The translations under genes were made by a program, and so were the position numbers. Below the pieces are notes generated by a model that saw only the letters and a list, made by a program, of their open reading frames with translations, did no database searches and was not told the DNA's origin. Of a stretch of DNA of 41,880 nucleotides, positions 17,688 through 24,860 are shown in pieces. The DNA comes from an uncultured Nitrosospira sp. (GTDB taxonomy: Bacteria; Nitrospirota; Nitrospiria; Nitrospirales; Nitrospiraceae), in the NCBI GenBank assembly GCA_900696515.1, contig CAADGK010000068.1, positions 1-41,880 of the forward strand. The letters run 5' to 3'. The number at the start of each line of letters is the position of its first letter. The first letter of the stretch is position 1.

Positions 17688-18683
17688 TTGTCCATTTCCA
17701 AAGAAGCAGATCCCCATCTGAAACTTTTTGACACTCAGAAACCGCTCTCCCGTTGTGACGACGCGGTACAGTGCGATCTCGGATTTCATCCCCCATATGC
17801 CTGGGATGCACTGCTTGCGTTTCTCGCAGACCGACTCATTGCAGGCGTCGAGCACGTCGACAAGAGACACTACCTCCGCAGTCTCGCGCTTGAATCGATG
17901 GGGAAGGCGTACGTCGGATGGGTCCACGTGTCTCTGAGTCTCCATAAACCGGCCTTGAGCGTCACAGTATCCTCGTCTTTATCTCGTGCAATTCCACTGG
18001 TCCTCGAACGCGTGGGGCGATTGTTCGATGTGTTTTACAATCCTCAGGAAGTTGCTCCGGCGGTACAGGCATTGCTGCCCATTGCCGGGTTGCGGGTGCC
18101 TGGTGCCGTCGATGGGTTTGAGTTGGGGGTGCGGGCAATTGTGGGGCAGCAAGTGTCCATCAAAGCTGCAAGGACCCTCCTCGGGCGCATCGCCCGGCGA
18201 TTTGGAGGTACCGTAATCACGCCCAACGCAATGGTGACCAAGACGTTCCCGAATGCCAAGACACTGGCTGAATGCGCCCGTGGTGACTTGACAACCCTTG
18301 GTATTACGACAAAGAGGGCCACCTCTATCATGGCCCTTGCACAGGCCGTCGCCACCAACACACTTATTCTAACCCCGAAGGCCCATATCTCCCAGACCAT
18401 CGCGCAACTGAAAGACCTGCCGGGAATCGGTGAATGGACTGCTCAGTACATCGCCATGCGCGCCCTATCCTGGCCGGACGCCTTTCCGCACACCGACTTG
18501 GGGGTAAAGCGCGCATTAGGGGAGCACCGGCCGCAGAAGATCCTCGCCATGGCCGAAGCCTGGCGACCCTGGCGAGCCTACGCGACGATAGGGCTGTGGG
18601 CGTCCCCGTCGCCCCATGCGCACGACCGACCCGACAGACCAAGGAGTCACCATCATGGAGTATCTGAGCACGGAGACCATTGA
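17688..18683 (+). CDS. alkA: DNA-3-methyladenine glycosylase II (AlkA family)
   Basis: 331 residues. It removes alkylated purines from DNA. The N-terminal beta domain is about 25-125. The helix-hairpin-helix motif is LPGIGEWTAQYIAMRAL (about 244-260). The catalytic Asp270 is in FPHTDLGV. WRPWRAYATIGLW is the conserved family end; a 25-residue His/Arg-rich tail beyond it is unusual and overlaps the start of ogt. No Ada-like regulatory domain is present. The start is a TTG at 17688 preceded by TAGGA; no in-frame ATG exists before residue 71. It overlaps ogt by 29 bases and forms an alkylation-repair operon. Confidence 0.9.
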   Translation: MSISKEADPHLKLFDTQKPLSRCDDAVQCDLGFHPPYAWDALLAFLADRLIAGVEHVDKRHYLRSLALESMGKAYVGWVHVSLSLHKPALSVTVSSSLSRAIPLVLERVGRLFDVFYNPQEVAPAVQALLPIAGLRVPGAVDGFELGVRAIVGQQVSIKAARTLLGRIARRFGGTVITPNAMVTKTFPNAKTLAECARGDLTTLGITTKRATSIMALAQAVATNTLILTPKAHISQTIAQLKDLPGIGEWTAQYIAMRALSWPDAFPHTDLGVKRALGEHRPQKILAMAEAWRPWRAYATIGLWASPSPHAHDRPDRPRSHHHGVSEHGDH

Positions 18684-19245
18684 CACCCCTATCGGGCCCA
18701 TGCAAGCCGTTGCGTCCGCACAAGGGCTCTGTGCGCTGGAGTTCGTGACGCCGGATCGGCAACATCTGTTGCAGGCACGACTCGCCAGGTGGTATCACGG
18801 CCATCGAATTGAACAGAGAAGTCATCCATCGATCAGGGCAGCCGCCCGATGGCTACGGTCCTATTTCAACGGCCGGTTCGACGAGCTGACTGAACTCACG
18901 CTGGATCTGCGAGGGACGCCGTTTGAGGTACGGGTGTGGCAGGCATTGCGCCGCCTCCCCATCGGCGAGACCATCGCCTATGCCGCATTGGCGACCCACG
19001 TCGGCAGCCCGAAGGGAGCCCGAGCGGCCGGGGGAGCCTCACGACGCAATCCCCTATCCATCATTATTCCTTGCCATCGGGTCATCGGCGAGCAGGGACA
19101 ACTCACGGGCTACGGCGGGGGGATTGAGCAAAAACAGTATTTGCTCACCCACGAAGCAGCGGCGGGCCATCCGCATGTCAAGGAGACTCACCGCGAAGCC
19201 CTCGACAGGGTGGCTCCGCCGGCCAACTCGACGTCGGTGAAATAG
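18655..19245 (+). CDS. ogt: Methylated-DNA--protein-cysteine S-methyltransferase (Ogt)
   Basis: 196 residues. It transfers the alkyl group of O6-alkylguanine to its own Cys140, in the signature IIPCHRVIG. The DNA-binding part includes GTPFEVRVWQALRRLPIGETIAY and RNPLSI. GYGGGIEQKQYLLTHE is the usual C-terminal helix. It is a single-turnover suicide protein in the cytoplasm. ATG 18655 follows AAGGAG with 8-base spacing, inside the alkA tail, so the two genes are translationally close. Confidence 0.95.
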   Translation: MEYLSTETIDTPIGPMQAVASAQGLCALEFVTPDRQHLLQARLARWYHGHRIEQRSHPSIRAAARWLRSYFNGRFDELTELTLDLRGTPFEVRVWQALRRLPIGETIAYAALATHVGSPKGARAAGGASRRNPLSIIIPCHRVIGEQGQLTGYGGGIEQKQYLLTHEAAAGHPHVKETHREALDRVAPPANSTSVK

Positions 19246-19466
19246 AAGGCCTCCATTTGAGTCAGCTAGCACGGCGTCCGATCGGGTACAAGCGGACAAA
19301 CCTGCTCGAACTTCTTCCTTAATGATGGTCTGCCCGGCACACCTGAGCACTGGGCCACTGCCGAGTCGGGTGGCCGGCGGAGGTCTCGGCGATCCTTCGG
19401 CGGTCTCACGATCGTACCCCGGCACAGGCCCTATGGTACCGTGAGATGGGCGTGCTGCGGGATGGG

Positions 19467-20207
19467 CTAGGGTATTCTGGTATATATGGGTGGGTAGTGT
19501 GCTGGACGCGATCCCAAGCTGGCGCTATTTCGTATGGCAACGTCTCCGACGATCTTTGCCAGCGCATCGAGCGTCCGAACACAGATATAGGCCCGTGAGT
19601 AGGAAATGACGTTCTGAGCACGGAAGGTGTTCAGAATAGGAGTCACGTTTGATCGGGCCGCCAGGACGAGCTCTGAGAGCTCTTGATGCGTCAGCCGGAT
19701 ATCGAGAACGTACCCGGGGTGGTGTGGGCACGGCTTCCCTCCAAAACACATCAAGTCCAACAGCACTGTTGCAATGCGCCTCTCTAGCGGCATGACAAAC
19801 TGCCACTGCAGTCGACGATCAAGAAACCGAAACTGAAGCCCGTAAATTTCCAGCAGTAGCTGGCGCAAAGCCTCATCCTGTTGCACAGCTGCCTCTAAAG
19901 CGTGACGTTTCAGTTCGAGCACGTAGGTTTCTCCGCTCGCAACAGCAACTCCGTTTTGCTCGGACGTGGCAGGACAGAACGGAAGGTCTCCAAAGATCGA
20001 AGCTTTTCCCAGCAATGCCCGAGTAGTCAGGCGACCATCTGTTTGGGTCGCTCCTAGACGCACATACCCTTGCTCAACGACATACACTTTCTCCGGCTCG
20101 AATGAGCCATAGATCAGGGCTTTGTCGTTGAACACATTCCGCCGAGCAGTTTTGAGATGTGCCGCAACCATTACAAAATCCGTTGCGAGTGATGCTGGAA
20201 TCTTCAT
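19467..20207 (-). CDS. Crp/Fnr-family transcriptional regulator (paralog 3)
   Basis: 246 residues. The N-terminal part (LKTARRNVFNDKALIYGSF, KVYVVEQGYVRLG, SIFGDLPF) aligns with the other two regulators. The helix-turn-helix is HQELSELVLAARSNVTPILNTF. The motif MCFGGKPCPHHPGY keeps the Cys-x-His before the DNA-binding domain and also the upstream Cys seen in paralog 1. It is transcribed divergently from P460 copy 3, with operator site 4 centred about 60 bases before its own ATG. This suggests control of both genes. The ligand is unknown. Confidence 0.9.
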   Translation of the reverse strand: MKIPASLATDFVMVAAHLKTARRNVFNDKALIYGSFEPEKVYVVEQGYVRLGATQTDGRLTTRALLGKASIFGDLPFCPATSEQNGVAVASGETYVLELKRHALEAAVQQDEALRQLLLEIYGLQFRFLDRRLQWQFVMPLERRIATVLLDLMCFGGKPCPHHPGYVLDIRLTHQELSELVLAARSNVTPILNTFRAQNVISYSRAYICVRTLDALAKIVGDVAIRNSASLGSRPAHYPPIYTRIP

Positions 20208-20258
20208 GTGAAGCGCGTTCGCTCTCGTACCAGGTTTTTGTACGGTTTTATTTCATTT

Positions 20259-20274
20259 TGTCATCTAGATGACG
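20259..20274. promoter_or_regulatory. Crp/Fnr-type palindromic operator, site 4
   Basis: TGTCATCTAGATGACG lies in the divergent region between crp paralog 3 (ATG 20207) and P460 copy 3 (ATG 20344). A second isolated half-site, TGTCATCTA, lies at 20294-20302, also between the genes. Tandem sites are common for Crp-family control. Confidence 0.8.
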
Positions 20275-20343
20275 GTTCTTCGTCCGACGAATGTGTCATC
20301 TATGGGCACGTGATATTGGCACCCTAATCTTAAGGAGGTCTGT

Positions 20344-20982
20344 ATGTATTTAACAAGTGGCAGTCGCACAGTACGTATCGTCTTAGCAGCAACCATCGCG
20401 CTTGGCGCAATGGCCTGGTCGACCGTCGGCAGCCCTAGTCCTGCAACGGCTGGCTCTCCTCCGCCCGGCTCTCCCCCATCTACAATAGTCGGGGCGATTG
20501 AATACACCCCTGAGGGCAAAATGAAAAGGCCGCCATTTTCTGCCTTCCGGCATTGGGTGTACATTGGAACTCCCCTCACTCCGAACGATATGAACGATGG
20601 AAAGGCGAATTTCCCTGAGTTTCATAACGTCTATATGGATCCGGAGAGTTTTGCCTACTATGAAAAGAACGGTAAATATCGAGACGGCACAGCGATCGTG
20701 AAGGAATTGGTCAGTGTCGGCACAAAAGAAGCGGCCAGCGGTTCAGGGTATTTCCAAGGGGAGTTTATCGGGCTTGAAGTTTCAGTTAGGGATTCCAAGC
20801 TCTTCCCGAAGGACCCGGGCAACTGGGGTTTCTTCAGCTTTGGCCACTCGTACCCGCTCAAAGACGTGTCAAAGCCCAACAAGATCGATGAGTGCAACAA
20901 GTGTCATGAAACGAATGCGATAGATTTCGTCTTCTCGCAGTATTACCCGGTGCTGCGCGCGGCGAATCCCATGAAAAAGTAG
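20344..20982 (+). CDS. Cytochrome P460 (copy 3, closest to Nitrosomonas CytL)
   Basis: 212 residues with a signal peptide (about 1-36) and a Pro/Ser-rich linker. The mature part closely follows N. europaea cytochrome P460 as I recall it: TPNDMNDGKANF, VYMDPESFAYYEKNGKYRDG, VKELVSVG, GLEVSVRDSK and PGNWGFFSFGH. Lys120 (AIVKEL) corresponds to the cross-linking Lys70 of mature CytL. The heme site is CNKCH at 184-188, followed by VFSQYYPVLRAA as in CytL. It probably oxidises hydroxylamine and/or handles NO in the periplasm. ATG follows AAGGAGG. Operator site 4 is about 75 bases upstream. Confidence 0.93.
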   Translation: MYLTSGSRTVRIVLAATIALGAMAWSTVGSPSPATAGSPPPGSPPSTIVGAIEYTPEGKMKRPPFSAFRHWVYIGTPLTPNDMNDGKANFPEFHNVYMDPESFAYYEKNGKYRDGTAIVKELVSVGTKEAASGSGYFQGEFIGLEVSVRDSKLFPKDPGNWGFFSFGHSYPLKDVSKPNKIDECNKCHETNAIDFVFSQYYPVLRAANPMKK

Positions 20983-20997
20983 CCGTCCGTTGGACTC

Positions 20998-21028
20998 GGC
21001 AGGCGTTGACGTGTGGTCATCGCCTGCC
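20998..21028 (+). terminator. Possible hairpin terminator after P460 copy 3
   Basis: GGCAGGCG and CGCCTGCC form an 8-bp stem with a 15-base loop, 15 bases past the stop codon. No U tract follows. Confidence 0.35.
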
Positions 21029-21065
21029 CTGTTCGACCAATTCGTTCGCTTTATAACGCGCGCAC

Positions 21066-22277
21066 ATGAGATCGTCGCTCAAGGTCACGTCACTATTGTT
21101 TGTTTTTTCTCTTGGCGTAAGTGGGTGCCTTTCTCCTCTCGCAACCCATCGCGCCGTGCTGGAGTACGACCGGACTGTCAGTTACGTCGAAGCAGATCTG
21201 TTGCTGCTCAACATCGCACGCGCACGATACCATCGACCCGTGCATTTCACGGCAGTGTCAAGCGTCGCGGCGACATTCGATTTTCGAACGGATGCGGGAA
21301 TCCGTGGAGGGATTGGGCATGCCGTAGATCCAACGGAATACCCGGTTGGCCTCGAATACGGTGTGAGCGTCGCGGAAAACCCGACCATCACTATTATCCC
21401 CATCACGGGTGAGGAATTTACAAAACGAATCCTTCATCCCCTCGGTGAAAATACATTGAGATCTTTGGTGCACCAAGGCTATGAGCTCAACATGTTGTTC
21501 CGTTTGATGGCCAGAGGATTTTCTATCGAAGAAAGTGATGGTCGGCACTTCTTAATTAACCGCCCTTCTGAGGGAGATGGATTCATTGAATTTCGTCGTC
21601 GGCTCTTGCACCTGGCTAGTCTCGAAAAAAGCCGGTCTCTCTATATCGAACCGCTGCTGTTCAACGACACCCAGACCTTGTACGTCCGTCCCCCAGATCC
21701 ACGTGAGGTCGTCGAAGCGACAGAGAAGGGATATCGCTGGGAGGCCGATGCCAAGACCGGCACTCATACCGTGTGGCGCCCGACAGTCGGTCGGCTCTTG
21801 ATTTCCAACTACGACTCCAAGCGCCTGTCCAACGAAGAACGGCGACAACTGCACCTGGAGGCCATCCAGTATCCGGAGAGCCAAGTATTGGTTGATATTC
21901 GACCTGGTTACCCCGGAGGCGATTATCCGCTTCATGGCACATTAATCCTGAGAAGCATCAATAACATCATTGGATTTGTAGGCCGCAACTTCGAGGAGGA
22001 TCGCGAATTCGCCGTTGCGCCGGATCCAAGAACCCGGACGCCAGTGCGCAATCCGGTGCACACGTTGGAAGTCGTCGAGTCGGCCACGAAACCGGAAGGG
22101 ATCGAGTTTGCCGTTCAGTTTGAAGGCCGGTGGTACTCGTTAAGAAAGTACTTAGCTGGACAAGAAGCGGCGTCCAATTGGAACCAAGAAGCGTTTGCCG
22201 TGTTATCGCACCTCTTTCAGATGGCCGTGACAGATTTAGGTAAATATCCGACACCAGCGATTACCATTCAGAAATGA
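21066..22277 (+). CDS. Lipoprotein of unknown function
   Basis: 403 residues. A lipoprotein signal ends in SLGVSGC (Cys21). The rest is a mixed globular protein with VEADLLLLNIARARYHRPVHF near the N-terminus and a conserved-looking block VLVDIRPGYPGGDYPLHGTLILRSINNIIGFVG. I cannot name a family or activity. No membrane helix follows the lipid anchor, so it is a periplasmic or surface lipoprotein. The next gene (MauG-like peroxidase) starts 50 bases later and may be co-transcribed. Confidence 0.75.
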   Translation: MRSSLKVTSLLFVFSLGVSGCLSPLATHRAVLEYDRTVSYVEADLLLLNIARARYHRPVHFTAVSSVAATFDFRTDAGIRGGIGHAVDPTEYPVGLEYGVSVAENPTITIIPITGEEFTKRILHPLGENTLRSLVHQGYELNMLFRLMARGFSIEESDGRHFLINRPSEGDGFIEFRRRLLHLASLEKSRSLYIEPLLFNDTQTLYVRPPDPREVVEATEKGYRWEADAKTGTHTVWRPTVGRLLISNYDSKRLSNEERRQLHLEAIQYPESQVLVDIRPGYPGGDYPLHGTLILRSINNIIGFVGRNFEEDREFAVAPDPRTRTPVRNPVHTLEVVESATKPEGIEFAVQFEGRWYSLRKYLAGQEAASNWNQEAFAVLSHLFQMAVTDLGKYPTPAITIQK

Positions 22278-22327
22278 TGGATCTGCTGAGATTACGAGTA
22301 ATGAGTTCTCCTCGCCCTGGTTGAACA

Positions 22328-23443
22328 ATGGCGTGCAGCACATTATCGAGGCTTATCGACATCCGACGGCTCGTGCCAAGTCCTTCCTGGCAGGCTTTAT
22401 CCTTCACGCTTACCCTCGCGAGGATTTTCATTGGTTGTGGATTGTTCGTTCTCAGCGCGGACGCGATGGCGACGGATTCTCTTCGTGCAGCAGACGTAGA
22501 AATCTCTCACCACCTTGGATTAGGTGACCCGAATGACTCTCTCCCATGTGAGAGTCGTCCCACCAAACAGTCCATTGAGCTCGGTCGACTTCTGTTTTTC
22601 GACAAGCGGCTCTCTGGAGATGGCACGATCGCCTGTAGTTCGTGCCACCTGCCTTCTCGGGCGTTTACCGACGGGAAAGCTGTTTCAAGCGGTATCAATG
22701 GCCAACGCGGGCATCGGAATGCCCCCACTGTTATCAATCGACTGTACGGGCGGTCCTTTTTTTGGGACGGACGCGCTCGCACACTTACAGAACAGACCCT
22801 TGAACCCTTTCGCAATCCTGTTGAACACGGTCTCTCTCAGCATGACCTCCTCTCGATGATCAAGGCCATCCCCGGCTATCGACACCTGTTTCGAGAAACA
22901 TTCGGCACGGATGTGACCGAAGAGAGCATTGCGACCGCCTTGACCCATTTTCAATGGACTATTCTCTCCGGCAACAGCCCGGTAGACCGCTTTGACTATC
23001 GGGGAGATACGGCCGCGCTCTCTGCCGCCGCACAACGCGGATTCCTCGTGTTTCGAGGTAAGGGCGGCTGCGTGCGATGTCATGCCGGCCCTAACTATAC
23101 CGATGAGCAATACCACAATCTTGGCGTGGGGTGGGAGACTCCTCACATCGATCTCGGCCGTTATGCCGTTACCCGGCGACCGGAAGATATCGGCGCGTTC
23201 AAGACGCCGACATTGCGAGAGATCGCGCGGACCGCTCCCTATATGCACGATGGTCGGTTTAAGACACTCAGAGAAGTGGTGAATTTCTACAACCACGGAG
23301 GCGTGAACAACCCGCATCAAGATCCCATTATGCGACCTCTGTTTCTGAGTGACGACGAACGAGCGGACTTGGAAGCCTTTCTCAATAATCTCTCTGGTGA
23401 GGGATGGCAACAGACGGTTCCTCCCCGCGTTTTCCCGGAGTGA
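22328..23443 (+). CDS. Di-heme cytochrome c peroxidase / MauG-family protein
   Basis: 371 residues. An N-terminal hydrophobic segment (about 23-47) exports it to the periplasm. The two heme c sites are CSSCH (103-107) and CVRCH (248-252). Typical family segments are SIELGRLLFFDKRLS, RNAPTVINRLYGRSFFWDGRA, FKTPTLREIARTAPYMHDGRFKTLREVVNFYNHGG. Members reduce H2O2 with electrons from small cytochromes or, like MauG, oxidise other proteins. The start at ATG 22328 is uncertain; the N-terminus before the hydrophobic core is long. The cytochrome c at 7071-7547 is a possible partner, by inference only. Confidence 0.92.
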   Translation: MACSTLSRLIDIRRLVPSPSWQALSFTLTLARIFIGCGLFVLSADAMATDSLRAADVEISHHLGLGDPNDSLPCESRPTKQSIELGRLLFFDKRLSGDGTIACSSCHLPSRAFTDGKAVSSGINGQRGHRNAPTVINRLYGRSFFWDGRARTLTEQTLEPFRNPVEHGLSQHDLLSMIKAIPGYRHLFRETFGTDVTEESIATALTHFQWTILSGNSPVDRFDYRGDTAALSAAAQRGFLVFRGKGGCVRCHAGPNYTDEQYHNLGVGWETPHIDLGRYAVTRRPEDIGAFKTPTLREIARTAPYMHDGRFKTLREVVNFYNHGGVNNPHQDPIMRPLFLSDDERADLEAFLNNLSGEGWQQTVPPRVFPE

Positions 23444-23586
23444 CGAACCTCTGTTCCCCTCTGAATTGGGTCGTAGCGTAAGGGTTTTTTTAGATATCTG
23501 CGATAGGCGAGCATGCCTTACATCGCTCTCTATGTTGGCCAAGATCTGTACGCCCCTACTAGCTGGTTAGGACACATTGGATAGGG

Positions 23587-24225
23587 ATGAGGATGCCAGT
23601 GTTGAGCCCCACAGACAGTCAGTCGACGACTGGCCTGATCGCCTGCAACGAGTGCGACCTCCTTCAAAGGCCGATCGCGCTTCCCGCGGGCGGGTGGGCG
23701 GTCTGTGGAGGATGCGACGCTCCCCTCTATCGATACACACCAGGCAGTCTCGATCGGGCACTTGCCTTCTCACTCGGCGCGGCGGTGCTGTTTCTCATCG
23801 GCCTCACATTTCCGATCTTGGAGCTGGAGATACAAGGGAATGTGACCTCTTCGAGTCTATCCAGAACAGTGCAACAACTCTGGAAGGATGGCCTGCATGT
23901 CTTCGCGGTTCTCATCGCAGCCACGACCATTCTGCTGCCGGCCCTTGAGTTGGCGGTCATGATCTCGGTGCTGCTCTTATTGCGAGTACGACGTGCGTCT
24001 GCGTGGATGCCCAAGTTGCTACGCCTGCTGACACTGGTGCGCCCGTGGGGCATGACCGAAATATTTTTCATGGGAGTGCTCGTGGCGCTCGTCAAGTTGG
24101 CGCACATGGCTGATATCGTAACCGGGATTGCTCTGTGGTCATTGGGGGGCATGATGCTCTTGCTGATTGCTGCGAGTCGGTCGTTCAATCTTCGGCATCT
24201 CTGGGAACAGGTGGCTCCCCAATGA
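23587..24225 (+). CDS. pqiA: PqiA-type membrane protein, first half-size protein
   Basis: 212 residues. It starts with a zinc-ribbon-like segment (ACNECDLLQRP...CGGCDAPLYR). About four membrane helices follow (AFSLGAAVLFLIGLTFPILELEI, LIAATTILLPALELAVMISVLLLL, GVLVALVKLAHM, GIALWSLGGMMLLLIAA). This is one PqiA domain; E. coli PqiA has two fused copies. The PGSLDRALAFSLGA and FPILELEIQG signatures are typical. It forms the inner-membrane part of the Pqi lipid-transport system. The stop overlaps the next ATG (ATGA), so they are co-translated. ATG 23587 or 23593 is the start. Confidence 0.9.
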   Translation: MRMPVLSPTDSQSTTGLIACNECDLLQRPIALPAGGWAVCGGCDAPLYRYTPGSLDRALAFSLGAAVLFLIGLTFPILELEIQGNVTSSSLSRTVQQLWKDGLHVFAVLIAATTILLPALELAVMISVLLLLRVRRASAWMPKLLRLLTLVRPWGMTEIFFMGVLVALVKLAHMADIVTGIALWSLGGMMLLLIAASRSFNLRHLWEQVAPQ

Positions 24226-24860
24226 GACCCTCCCCACGCACGGCGCATGCACTCGGACTCTACGCCTGCCATACCTGCGGTCTTCTTTCGCGACCTGCTC
24301 GTGAAGGCGCGTCATCGTGTGGTCGGTGCGGTAGTTCTCTCCGTTTCCGTAAGACGAATAGCATCGAACGTGCCGCCGCCTATCTGATCGCCGCCTATAT
24401 TCTCTATATCCCTGCCAACGTGCTCCCAATCATGGAAACTCATTCCGTGTTCGGCCGTGAGGAGAACACGATTGTGAGCGGAGTCGCATACTTATGGCAT
24501 GCTGGATCGTGGGGGCTGGCCCTCATCGTGTTCATCGCCAGTGTCGTCGTACCCGTGCTGAAACTCCTGGCAATGACCCTTCTCCTGATTACCGCCCATT
24601 ACCAATCTGCCTGGCGGCCGCTCGAGCGGGCGAAACTGTATCGACTCGTCGAGCTGGTCGGACGCTGGTCCATGCTTGATGTCTATGTTGTCGCGATTCT
24701 GGCGGCGCTGGTGCAATTTCGCCCGCTCGCCACGGTGACGCCTCGCAGTGGGGCCCTCTACTTTGGGGCCGTGGTGATACTCAGCATGTTGTCCGCTATG
24801 GCTTTTGATCCGCGGCTGATCTGGGATCCGGCTCACAAGGAGTCTCACACCCATGCATGA
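24222..24860 (+). CDS. pqiA: PqiA-type membrane protein, second half-size protein
   Basis: 212 residues. The N-terminal zinc-ribbon-like CHTCGLLSRP...CGRCGSSLRF precedes four membrane helices: AAYLIAAYILYIPANVLPIM, LALIVFIASVVVPVLKLLAMTLLLI, VVAILAALVQF, ALYFGAVVILSMLSAMAFDPRLIWD. It corresponds to the C-terminal half of a full PqiA, so the usual fused protein is encoded here as two genes. ATG 24222 overlaps the previous stop by 4 bases, and its own end overlaps pqiB by 8 bases. Confidence 0.9.
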   Translation: MRPSPRTAHALGLYACHTCGLLSRPAREGASSCGRCGSSLRFRKTNSIERAAAYLIAAYILYIPANVLPIMETHSVFGREENTIVSGVAYLWHAGSWGLALIVFIASVVVPVLKLLAMTLLLITAHYQSAWRPLERAKLYRLVELVGRWSMLDVYVVAILAALVQFRPLATVTPRSGALYFGAVVILSMLSAMAFDPRLIWDPAHKESHTHA

